Assembly: GCA_965230525.1 (NCBI GenBank)
Contig: OZ246008.1
Coordinates: 3,348,001-3,412,000 of the forward strand
DNA from: GCA-002733465 sp965230525
GTDB taxonomy: Bacteria; Pseudomonadota; Gammaproteobacteria; Enterobacterales; Kangiellaceae
Direction of reading: 5' to 3'
DNA length: 64,000 nucleotides
In this document: piece after piece, positions 15,540-24,090 of the stretch
Layout: each line of letters starts with the position of its first letter
Numbering within the stretch: position 1 is the first letter of the stretch
Made by a program: the position numbers and the translations under genes
Notes under the pieces: generated by a model
Databases searched by the model: none
Seen by the model: the letters and a program-made list of their open reading frames with translations, nothing else
Told to the model about the DNA's origin: nothing

Positions 15540-15626
15540 ACTATGCCTAAATAAACTATGTCTAATCATATCTAATCCAAACTAAGTAGCCCTGCTCCAC
15601 TCTTTCTCAATAAACCATTTGGCTTA

Positions 15627-16655
15627 ATGAATTCTAATAAACAAAGAATTAGCGCTGTTCCTACCAATATTATTACCGGCTTTTTAGGCTCTGGAAAAAC
15701 CTCGACCATACTGCATTTAATTAAAAGCAAACCAAAAAACGAACGATGGGCGGTGCTTGTTAATGAGTTTGGAGAAATTGGTGTTGATGGTAGCTTGTTT
15801 CAAGGTCAGCACTCTGAAGAACAAGGTATTTTTATAAAAGAAGTGCCTGGTGGGTGCATGTGTTGTGTAGCAGGTTTGTCTCTGCAAATTTCATTAAACC
15901 AACTATTACTAAAAGCTCGCCCCGATCGATTGCTTATAGAACCAACTGGATTAGGCCACCCTATTGAAGTGCTGCAAGTTCTATCTACTAAGGCTTATGA
16001 AAATGTATTGTCTTTACAAAAAACACTGACTTTGGTTGACGCTAGAAAACTCGCGGATAGTCGATATACCGAACATGAAACGTTTAATCAGCAAATTCAA
16101 ATTGCTGATACATTGGTAGTTAACAAGACAGATTTATATAAAACTGAGGACAAAGAAAACTTAAATAATTACTTAAAACAAAGCGGTAAAGACAATATGA
16201 AAGTCTACTTTACTCAATATGGTGCTGTAGAACTTTCGGCGCTAGAAGGAAGCACAGACTACCGTGAAAAAAGCGCTCTACATAGCCACAACTCAGCTCC
16301 CCAAATACCTCAACCTTTAGCGTCTGAGTTAGATATTCCCGCTTGCGGATTTATTAAGGCAGAAAATCAAGGCGAAGGTTTTTATAGCGTTGGTTGGCGG
16401 TTTGCACCCGAAAAAGTATTTGATAGAAAAAAATTATTTGCTTTAATTTCTGGGCTGCAAGTCGAACGACTAAAAGCGGTATTTATTACCGAGGAAGGCA
16501 TTTTTGGTTATAACCTGACTTCGGATACCTTAACCGAAATAGAAATAGACGATTGCTTTGAAAGCCGTATAGAAGTGATTGCAACCAAATTAGACGACAA
16601 GTTACACGACAAGTTACAACAACAATTGTTTGCGTGTGAATCTTTGACTGATTAG
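15627..16655 (+). CDS. COG0523-family GTP-dependent zinc metallochaperone
   Basis: A 342-residue G3E-family GTPase (CobW/YeiR/ZigA group). Walker A GFLGSGKTST at 18-27, the metal-binding GGCMCC motif (C77, C79, C80), the guanine-specificity motif NKTD near residue 166, and a C-terminal CobW-C domain are all visible. These proteins insert metal, usually Zn(II), into client enzymes during metal shortage. The upstream Zur-like box and the MerC-domain neighbour support a zinc role rather than cobalamin biosynthesis. A histidine (HSHN) stretch near residue 215 could add metal ligands. Confidence 0.88.
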   Translation: MNSNKQRISAVPTNIITGFLGSGKTSTILHLIKSKPKNERWAVLVNEFGEIGVDGSLFQGQHSEEQGIFIKEVPGGCMCCVAGLSLQISLNQLLLKARPDRLLIEPTGLGHPIEVLQVLSTKAYENVLSLQKTLTLVDARKLADSRYTEHETFNQQIQIADTLVVNKTDLYKTEDKENLNNYLKQSGKDNMKVYFTQYGAVELSALEGSTDYREKSALHSHNSAPQIPQPLASELDIPACGFIKAENQGEGFYSVGWRFAPEKVFDRKKLFALISGLQVERLKAVFITEEGIFGYNLTSDTLTEIEIDDCFESRIEVIATKLDDKLHDKLQQQLFACESLTD

Positions 16656-16681
16656 TTGGTAGTTGGTAGTTGGTAGTCGGT
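16654..16681 (+). repeat. Four tandem heptamers
   Basis: AGTTGGT occurs three times in a row, followed by AGTCGGT, starting inside the COG0523 stop codon. A short tandem array of this type may vary by slippage. No function assigned. Confidence 0.6.
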
Positions 16682-16690
16682 AAAAATTAG

Positions 16691-16730
16691 TCAGCCTCTT
16701 ACGAGCGATTAGCAAATAAAAGGCTGATTT
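16691..16730 (+). terminator. Likely terminator of the COG0523 operon
   Basis: TCAGCCT (16691-16697) pairs with AGGCTGA (16721-16727), followed by TTTT. The loop is long (23 bases), so this is a moderate-strength prediction. It lies between convergent genes and could also serve the leftward AbgT gene from the other side. Confidence 0.4.
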
Positions 16731-16805
16731 TCACTTTAAAGTCCAGCTTCATTGTTTAACTTTATGATCACTTCAAAGCTAATTTTTATGAAAAGCTTTT
16801 ACTAA

Positions 16806-18398
16806 TTAAGGCGTATAGTAAGTCGCCGCACCCGGACCAACTGGCATTCCTAACAAGAACACCCAAATGTAAAATAGACAAGTCCAGACCACAAAGAAAA
16901 TCATTGAATACGGCAGCATCGTCGCTATTAATGTTCCCATCCCTAGATTTTTTTGATATCGAGTGGCCATGGCTAAAATCAAGCCAAAATAACTCATCAT
17001 CGGGGTAATCAAATTGGACACTGAATCCCCTATTCGATACGCCGCTTGGATGGTTTCAGGTGCAAAACCAATCAGCATTAACATGGGTACAAAAATTGGC
17101 GCTGTGACAGCCCATTGCGCTGATGCACTGCCCAAACTTAAGTTAATCATGGCGCACATGATAATAAACAAAATAAAAACTTCCGGTCCATCGAGGCCAA
17201 GTGCTTGCAATAATGCCGCTCCTTTTACCGCTAAAACCGTTCCCAAATTAGTCCATTTAAAGAAAGCCACAAACTGCGCAGCAAAAAACACTAAGGTAAT
17301 ATACAAGCCTAAGCTACCAATACTTTTTGCCATCGCATCAATTACATCGCGATCATTCTTCATGGTTCCCGCAACTTTACCGTACACAAAACCTGGAATC
17401 GCAAAAGTGATGAAAATAAAAGAAACAATCCCTTTTAAAAATGGTGAGCCAGCAACAGCACCTGTTTCTGGGTGACGCAAAATACCGTTTTCTGGAACGA
17501 TGGTCAGCGCCAGCAAGATGATCAGGAATAAAAATGCCCAACCCGCAGCTTTTAACGCTTTTAATTCTTGACTGGTTGGCTTGTCCATTTTCTGCTCACC
17601 TAGATTAATCGATGCTTGAGACGGATCATAAGTACCGAGTCTGGGCTCAACAATTTTCTCTGTGACAAAAGCCCCGGTGCCCGCAATCACAAAGGTACTG
17701 ATAAACATAAAGTTCCAATTTACCTCTGGCCCGACACTGTAGCTCGGGTCTAGTAGACGGGCAGCAGCCTCAGTAATACCCGATAGCAATGGGTCAACTG
17801 TGCCAAGAAGAAGGTTGGCGCTGTACCCCCCTGAAACACCAGCAAAAGCCGCAGCAAGTCCCGCTAACGGATGACGCCCCAAAGAATGGAATATCATAGC
17901 TGCAAGAGGAATTAACACCACATAGCCAAGTTCTGAAGCGGTATTGGAAACAATTCCAGCGAAAACAACGGTTACAGTGACCATGCGCTTCGAGGCATTC
18001 ATCACCAATGCCCGCATTGCTGCTGACAACATCCCAGAGTGTTCAGCAACGGCAACACCAAGCATTGCTACGAGTACCGTGCCAAGTGGTGCAAACCCTG
18101 TAAAATTAGTCACCAATCCGGTAACAATGCGCTGTAGACCTTCTGCGTTAACCAAGGATACGACCTTTATTAAACCATCGGCAGCTCTGCCACTGCTCCC
18201 TTCTGGTCTTGGATCAACAACGCTTACTTCGAAATAGCCCAACAAACCGCTAAGTAGGATAATTCCTAAAGCGAATAGCGCAAATAACGTGACCGGGTGC
18301 GGAAGTAGGTTTCCCAACCACTCGACAGTGGCAAGAAAGCGATTAAACCATCCTTTATTTGAAGGATTGGACGAATTAGACATTGGCTGATTGCTCAA
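16806..18398 (-). CDS. AbgT-family transporter
   Basis: A 530-residue inner-membrane transporter of the AbgT family, known for p-aminobenzoyl-glutamate uptake (AbgT) and, in other members, drug-proton antiport (MtrF). About 12 helices are visible. Family landmarks include HPVTLFALFALGIILLSG near the N-terminus, GLVTNFTGFAPLGTVLVAML, the hairpin GYSANLLLGTVDPLLSGITE and DSVSNLITPMMSYFGLILA. No peptidase or other abg genes are adjacent, so it stands alone. The substrate is not predictable beyond the family. Confidence 0.9.
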   Translation of the reverse strand: MSNQPMSNSSNPSNKGWFNRFLATVEWLGNLLPHPVTLFALFALGIILLSGLLGYFEVSVVDPRPEGSSGRAADGLIKVVSLVNAEGLQRIVTGLVTNFTGFAPLGTVLVAMLGVAVAEHSGMLSAAMRALVMNASKRMVTVTVVFAGIVSNTASELGYVVLIPLAAMIFHSLGRHPLAGLAAAFAGVSGGYSANLLLGTVDPLLSGITEAAARLLDPSYSVGPEVNWNFMFISTFVIAGTGAFVTEKIVEPRLGTYDPSQASINLGEQKMDKPTSQELKALKAAGWAFLFLIILLALTIVPENGILRHPETGAVAGSPFLKGIVSFIFITFAIPGFVYGKVAGTMKNDRDVIDAMAKSIGSLGLYITLVFFAAQFVAFFKWTNLGTVLAVKGAALLQALGLDGPEVFILFIIMCAMINLSLGSASAQWAVTAPIFVPMLMLIGFAPETIQAAYRIGDSVSNLITPMMSYFGLILAMATRYQKNLGMGTLIATMLPYSMIFFVVWTCLFYIWVFLLGMPVGPGAATYYTP

Positions 18399-18589
18399 AA
18401 TGACTCCTTATTAAGCGAAAACACAATGTTTCGAGTGGCTGCAGTTATCGTGTGACGACTCGAAAACGATACTAGGCGATAGTTTATAGGTAATCACTAG
18501 CCGGCACAAAACATCTTAGCTATTCGATTAACATTCCGCTATTTTAGTCATTAAAATGTCCCAAAAATACTGCGTCGCAAAACAAACGA

Positions 18590-19243
18590 CTATTTTTTAA
18601 CCAAGTTCTTTGATAAAACTGTTGAATAAGCAAATAGCGTTATCGCCAACCAATAGGTCGCTAAGATCGCAAGGCTCGAATAATCGAAGGTTGCAACAAA
18701 CTTATTCCAGGCAAGCGTCGCGTCAGAAAGCAAAAACAGAATCGCTCCAACTGCGACTGTTAAATTGGCGACACTCTTATCACGCCAATAAAGTTCTACA
18801 GCTAGCCAACTCATCGTGACTATGACTAAAATATAGATTGCAACGGGGATCGCTAAGTCATTGAGTGATGAAAACAAATAGAAATAGTAAATCGCACCGA
18901 TTATCAATAGGATGATCAATGAAATAGCCTTGAGCTTGTTCTTATTTTGATAATAAAAGGCATAACAAAACAGCAAATGCCCAAATAAAAACGCGATCAA
19001 TCCTTGAACAAAGCGGAAATCTTGCAATAAAAGAATATCGCCCAAAAGGCAAAAGATTAAACCTAAAATGACTATTCTACGAAAAATGTGGTTGACGCCA
19101 GCAGCAAAAAAAATCGGCATTAAAATGACTTGAGTGGTCGTTAGTGCCTTAAATAAACCAAAATATTCATGGTCAACTATCTGAAAATAAATAGCTATCG
19201 AGGCACAGACTACAATACTGACTAATAAAGCTTTAATCCTCAT
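18590..19243 (-). CDS. YhhN family membrane protein (lysoplasmalogenase-like)
   Basis: A 217-residue protein with about eight membrane helices. It carries the two YhhN/TMEM86 signatures: GLIFCLLGDILLL near residue 57 and GAILFLLSDATLAWNKF near residue 166. Both include the conserved Asp proposed to act in hydrolysis of lysoplasmalogens in animal homologues. Bacterial function is less certain. It follows the VOC-family gene by 36 bases and may be read with it. Confidence 0.82.
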   Translation of the reverse strand: MRIKALLVSIVVCASIAIYFQIVDHEYFGLFKALTTTQVILMPIFFAAGVNHIFRRIVILGLIFCLLGDILLLQDFRFVQGLIAFLFGHLLFCYAFYYQNKNKLKAISLIILLIIGAIYYFYLFSSLNDLAIPVAIYILVIVTMSWLAVELYWRDKSVANLTVAVGAILFLLSDATLAWNKFVATFDYSSLAILATYWLAITLFAYSTVLSKNLVKK

Positions 19244-19279
19244 AGTTCGAAATGCTTTGGTCTTGATAGTACCCGATGT

Positions 19280-19657
19280 CTATTTTTGAGAATGCAAACC
19301 AAACAGATTACCTTCACTATCTTTCGCTAAAGAGCAAAAACCGTATTCACCAATGGACGTTTTCGGTTGCTCGATAACACCACCCGCTTCAGCCACTCTC
19401 GACTCTTCTACTGAACAATCTTCACAACTAAAGTAAACTAACGTGCTGTTACGGCCCGCTTTAAAACCATCCATTTTAACCAACGCACCCGAACAGCCGT
19501 ATTCTTCAAAATTAGACGCAAAACTCCACATTTCGGCGTGCGCTTCAGTCGGGTCGGTGAGCTGCTCTAATTTCACTTTTAAAACATTTTGATAAAATGT
19601 CTTTGCTCGTTCCATATCATCAACATAAATTTCAAACCAACCAACGGGATTATGCAT
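19280..19657 (-). CDS. VOC-superfamily (glyoxalase/bleomycin-resistance-like) protein
   Basis: A 125-residue single-domain VOC protein. Typical features are GWFEIYVDDMERAKTFYQNV at the start (the strand-helix of the fold), LVYFSCEDCSVEESRVAEAGG in the middle and GFCSLAKDSEGNLFGLHS at the end, with a possible metal-ligand Glu and His. Members bind a metal and act on varied small substrates; this subgroup is not characterised. The ATG has a nearby GGAAGGAA ribosome site. Confidence 0.85.
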   Translation of the reverse strand: MHNPVGWFEIYVDDMERAKTFYQNVLKVKLEQLTDPTEAHAEMWSFASNFEEYGCSGALVKMDGFKAGRNSTLVYFSCEDCSVEESRVAEAGGVIEQPKTSIGEYGFCSLAKDSEGNLFGLHSQK

Positions 19658-19975
19658 TGTAATTCCTTCCTTTTTAGTTAATTCAACAAGCGGTGTTTTG
19701 ACTATAACAGTTTACCTGTTGCGAGTCATACTCATTCAATCTTTTTAAAATATTTAGCAGACTTTAGTCAAAGCAGCTTTGCTCATTTAATCGCCCTGCC
19801 AAAAATAAATTGTGGACTAATTTATGCTATAGCATACCTTTAATCACTAAGCTAACAATTGACAAACCGATTGAAGTTGCAAGCTAATGTCAGAGAGTTA
19901 TTTAGTAGTATAATTGTTGAAGTGCTTCTGGCTATAAGGGTTAACTCGGACAATATTTTCGACATTACCACTCAG
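19658..19975. other. Gene-free stretch between VOC gene and GGDEF gene
   Basis: About 320 bases. It contains the promoter region of the leftward VOC gene and the 3' flank of the leftward GGDEF gene. I see no RNA gene, hairpin or repeat worth calling. Confidence 0.5.
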
Positions 19976-21361
19976 CTATACGCTTATAGTAAAACAATTT
20001 TTACCTGACTCTTTCGATTGATATAACGCCCGATCAGCAAGTTTAATTTCATTCTCAAAGTCAACATACTCATTACATTCACAGCGCTTTATGCCAATAC
20101 TTACGGTGATTGCAATGACCTCATTTTGTTCTAACTCGACTCGAAGTGAGTGAATATTATTTTGAATGCGTGTTGCTAAGAGCTCTAGATCTTCCAACTT
20201 TTCGATTGACACAGCAAAAGCAAATTCTTCTCCGCCATAGCGGCAAAAAGCATCGTCAGCTCGAAATAGCTTTTTCAAGAGGTCTGACAGTTTCTTCAAC
20301 ACTTTATCGCCTGCATCGTGACCATATTGATCGTTAATGATTTTAAAGTCGTCAATATCGATTAAACCGAAACCAATCATTGCATTTCGTCGATTACATG
20401 ACTTAACTTGCCGTTTCACTTGATCGATAAAAAATCGACGGTTAGGAATATTGGTCAATGGATCGAAATAAGCAATCTTTTCGAGCTTCGCCTTAGCAGC
20501 TTCTAGCTGTTCGGTTCGATCATTCACCATATTCTCTAGGCTTGCCTTTAAATATTTTAAATCTCTATTTTTATTTTGAAGTTGCTCATGTTGAAACTTT
20601 CGTTCTGAAACATCTCTTTCAATTGCGGCGAAATGAGTAATTTCGTCGTACTTATTTTTGAGGGGAACAATATTCATCTCAATCCAATAAGGCCGACCAT
20701 TGATATCGTAATTGAGTAATGTTTCGGTGATTGCTCGATTATCTTTTAACGCTCGGTGTATTCTTTTTCTTGCATCAACATCAGTTAAGCTACCTTGCAA
20801 TATTCTGGGTGTTTCACCAATAACATCTTCCTTTTTATAGCCCGTAATAACCTCAAAGGCTCGATTAACATAAACAATTTTTGGCCCGGTTGGATAGGTG
20901 ATATCAGCCGCTTCAGTAACAATGACCATATCCTGTGTATTTTCAACAATGTCGTTAAAAGAAAATAGTGTTTTCGAATCTGAGATATCATTAAAAGTGA
21001 CAACGATAAAACTATTATCATTACCTGCTTCGCCTTCATGGTAGGCGTTCACCATTAGCCAACGAATATCAGGCTCTAAACTATCTATTACACCAACAAC
21101 TTCATTATTCAGCCTTTGTTGTGAGTTGATCACCTTATTAACTGGATATTCTTCTGACGGAATGGGTTTGCCTGCGTCATCAATAAATTTCCATTGCGGG
21201 TCAAAAGCATCCTTCCCAATAATTTGCTCATAAGTCAATCGTAATAGTTTGAGTGCTTCCGGATTAGCATAAACAATTGAGGTGTCCCAACGATGGATCA
21301 CTACGCCTATATGTGCATTTTCAAGCAATACCTTTAAATTTAACTCATCGATATTTGACAT
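19976..21361 (-). CDS. PAS-PAS-GGDEF diguanylate cyclase
   Basis: A cytoplasmic signalling protein of about 461 residues. The start at 21361 is chosen because AGAGGC lies about 8 bases upstream; a longer start at 21379 is possible. Two PAS domains (about residues 5-125 and 130-250; the second ends in a PAC motif with GRPYWIEMNIVPLKNK) precede a coiled-coil linker. A GGDEF domain follows at about 295-461. The active site reads RYGGEEFAF, so it should make c-di-GMP. No membrane helix is present, so it senses a cytoplasmic cue such as redox or a small ligand. Confidence 0.9.
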   Translation of the reverse strand: MSNIDELNLKVLLENAHIGVVIHRWDTSIVYANPEALKLLRLTYEQIIGKDAFDPQWKFIDDAGKPIPSEEYPVNKVINSQQRLNNEVVGVIDSLEPDIRWLMVNAYHEGEAGNDNSFIVVTFNDISDSKTLFSFNDIVENTQDMVIVTEAADITYPTGPKIVYVNRAFEVITGYKKEDVIGETPRILQGSLTDVDARKRIHRALKDNRAITETLLNYDINGRPYWIEMNIVPLKNKYDEITHFAAIERDVSERKFQHEQLQNKNRDLKYLKASLENMVNDRTEQLEAAKAKLEKIAYFDPLTNIPNRRFFIDQVKRQVKSCNRRNAMIGFGLIDIDDFKIINDQYGHDAGDKVLKKLSDLLKKLFRADDAFCRYGGEEFAFAVSIEKLEDLELLATRIQNNIHSLRVELEQNEVIAITVSIGIKRCECNEYVDFENEIKLADRALYQSKESGKNCFTISV

Positions 21362-21379
21362 AAAATTGCCTCTTATCAT

Positions 21380-21913
21380 TTATTATTGACTCAGCGTCTA
21401 TTCCTAAGACAGATTTCTACTTTTTTGCTTTTTCTAATCGGTTCAGTGAATGAAAAAAATTTAGTCCTTTAATTGTTCGCTAACATTGCTATTAACTAGG
21501 TTAAAGGAAATATTCATTTTCAATCAAACAAGAAAACGCTTACAACAATCACTTAAACATCTCACTAATAACCATTGCTTAACACGATGAGAATTATTGG
21601 TGGCGAGGTCAGGGATAGTAAATATATTTAGAATTCTCAAATTAATTGCTTGGCAGCAATTAGGATAAATCGAGAGTTTGTTTAGCTTAAAAGGTGCCGT
21701 ATTAGGCCAAACTCCTTGAGAACTAAGGAATCGAAGGTATAGATTTATGCACAATCTTATAAATGTCACCGGTTCTTATTCTCAACGTTATAGTTTTAGC
21801 TGTTTGGAGAAAAAGACTAATAGCTGTTTAGAGTATAGCTTAATTTGTTACATTATACGAAATTAGAGTTACATGTTTACCACTTATTGGTTGAGCTTAG
21901 CTTTTAACTTTGC
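21380..21913. other. Gene-free stretch between the GGDEF gene and the PUL regulator
   Basis: About 530 bases. A leftward open frame at 21524-21769 encodes a Cys- and Leu-rich peptide with no recognisable pattern, and I do not believe it. No tRNA, riboswitch or long repeat was found. The left part should carry the GGDEF promoter and the right part the end of the regulator transcript. Confidence 0.5.
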
Positions 21914-23878
21914 TTATCGCGGGTATCGACTTAACGACTCATCATCTAAGCCTACTCTTGTTAATAACGCTACAAAGCTCTCAGTATCTCTAATTGCAAC
22001 GAGTCGGGGGTCAAATCGAGTAAATACTAGACAATTTGAGCGGCTTAAAACGGCTTGATTGAGTAGTTCAAAGGCTTTGTCTTGTTCATCTATAAACAAA
22101 TAAGTAATTGCTTTTTCATAGGGACAGACATATCTGGAATCCAATTCGACAACTTGTAATAGTTTAGGAATTTTCTCAATTTGATTGGCATGACCATAGG
22201 CTTGTGCTAATGCAAGTAGCGGATATGTCCCCCCAGAATCTAGCTCGATACCTTTCTGTGCGAGTGAGATAGCACGTTGATGATTGCCAGCAATAGAAGC
22301 TGATACACTCGCACCGCTGTAAATAATTCCCACATCAGGATGGAGTTGAAGCTTTTGGTTGGCCCAATCGATTGCGGCATCATTTTCGCCAACCATCGCT
22401 AGCGCCCAATGTCCCCAATCTGCCAGTTCGACATTCAATGGATCGATTTGATTAGCACGTTCGAGTGATACTTTTACTTTTTTGGCCTCCCCTAACCCGG
22501 CATAATAAAGTGCAAATCCTAATTCGGTTAGAGCGTTGTTAGGATCTGCTTGCTTAGCCGCTGATAACATTTGCCATGCGTCCTGCCAGCGCCAAGCAAA
22601 CACGTAAGCTAATCCTAACGATGAGTAGGCATCCGCAGATTTAGGATTGACGTCTAGAGTTTGACGCACTGAATCAACAACTTTGGGTAATACTTCATTC
22701 GGCTTTTCGTAATAGGACATGATTAAACGATAAGCGTTTGCTCGAGCAACCAAGGCTTCTTCGTAGTTTGGATCAATTAAGATCGCTTGTCTAAAATGTT
22801 CTACCGATTGCAGTAGTGATTCATGGGTCAATCGATTCAACTGTTGTTGGCCCAACACAAACAATTCATAAGCTGCCAAATTTTTAGTATGATGTTCGCC
22901 AATTAATTGTTTCTCCTGATTTTTAATCATCACGCCTAGAGAGTTTGCGATCGATTCGGCAACGTTACTCTGTATTGTTAAAAAGTTAACGTTACTGACC
23001 TTGGTGGTGTAGCTGTCACTCCAGATAACATTGTTTTCAGTTATTGATGACAACTCAGTACTTAACTTGAGTTGATTGTCGGCCGTTAATCCAACAACCC
23101 CATCAACGATGTATTCAACGTCCGGGATTTGCTTAACAATTGAGTCGTTATTCTTAAACTTGGCAAACGCAAACGCCGAAGCAGTAGGAACGACTCGAAC
23201 TCCTGTGACTTTTGAGAGTTTATGAATAAGCTCACGGGTCAACTGATCCGCAAAAGGTTGCCATTTGTCTTGATCAGCTCCTGAAAGCGTAAACGGCATA
23301 ACAACAATATAAGGCTTCGCTGAAGAGTTTATGGAGGATTTAAGATGATCACTTTTAACAATCAGCTCTTGAAATATGATAGACGCACCAATGATTACTA
23401 TAATCAGTATTAGCCACTTCCAACTATTCTGCATTAAGCCGCGGCCTTTCTTTGCACGTGCAGATAATTTAGCTGACCTTATGATTCCGTCTTGGGTAGC
23501 TAACGCTTCAGTGGCATTTTGTTGAACTTTGCTCAGATTTGGGTCTAGCCTAGGGTTATTATCTTGCGATAGAACCTCGACTTTAGCAATTAATTGGTAT
23601 CCACGACCTCGAATGGTTTTAATGACAGCTTGCTTATCGCCGTTATCTCCCAATAACTTACGAGCAATCTTTATTTGATTGCTGAGCGAAGTATCCGAAA
23701 CCTCCCTTCCTTGCCATAGATTATCAAATAACTCGTCACGTGAAACTACTCGGTCACGGTTTTGGATCAAATAGACTATTAAGTCAAAAACCTTTGGCTC
23801 GATGGGAATGACAGAGTCTGAGTCTTTAAACTCAAACAACACTGTATCTATTTGATAGTTACCAAGGCTGAACTTCAT
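21914..23878 (-). CDS. CadC-like membrane-bound regulator with TPR sensor domain
   Basis: About 654 residues. The start at 23878 follows GGAAGG by a good distance; an ATG 12 bases upstream overlaps that site. Residues 1-100 are an OmpR/CadC-type winged helix (SLGNYQIDTVLFEFKD, then VISRDELFDNLWQG-like wing). A membrane helix lies near 150-170 (WLILIIVIIGASIIFQEL). The periplasmic part starts with a TolB/FlgO-like segment (MPFTLSGADQDKWQPFADQL) and continues with six or more TPR-like repeats. Such one-component regulators sense envelope or nutrient signals. It follows the laminarin genes on the same strand, so local control is plausible. Confidence 0.85.
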   Translation of the reverse strand: MKFSLGNYQIDTVLFEFKDSDSVIPIEPKVFDLIVYLIQNRDRVVSRDELFDNLWQGREVSDTSLSNQIKIARKLLGDNGDKQAVIKTIRGRGYQLIAKVEVLSQDNNPRLDPNLSKVQQNATEALATQDGIIRSAKLSARAKKGRGLMQNSWKWLILIIVIIGASIIFQELIVKSDHLKSSINSSAKPYIVVMPFTLSGADQDKWQPFADQLTRELIHKLSKVTGVRVVPTASAFAFAKFKNNDSIVKQIPDVEYIVDGVVGLTADNQLKLSTELSSITENNVIWSDSYTTKVSNVNFLTIQSNVAESIANSLGVMIKNQEKQLIGEHHTKNLAAYELFVLGQQQLNRLTHESLLQSVEHFRQAILIDPNYEEALVARANAYRLIMSYYEKPNEVLPKVVDSVRQTLDVNPKSADAYSSLGLAYVFAWRWQDAWQMLSAAKQADPNNALTELGFALYYAGLGEAKKVKVSLERANQIDPLNVELADWGHWALAMVGENDAAIDWANQKLQLHPDVGIIYSGASVSASIAGNHQRAISLAQKGIELDSGGTYPLLALAQAYGHANQIEKIPKLLQVVELDSRYVCPYEKAITYLFIDEQDKAFELLNQAVLSRSNCLVFTRFDPRLVAIRDTESFVALLTRVGLDDESLSRYPR

Positions 23879-24090
23879 ATCACCTTCCAATGGAAGCCTA
23901 AAAAAGTGGATAGCCGAGAGTTTACAACAACTAATAATCGAAAGTGCAGCGATTTTTTTGATGAGTTTTTACTTTAGTCTGCAGACATCCTGTGAGTAGG
24001 CGCTATTTAAGCTAACTTTGCAGGGTCATTCAGTCTGTATCTGCTAGATAGCTTAGGCAGAACATCGACTATCACCTTTCCCCTACATAT

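Noticed and set aside
21524..21769. Leftward 81-residue open frame in the gap before the regulator
   Set aside because: Cys/Leu/Asn-rich random-looking sequence, no family pattern and no ribosome site.
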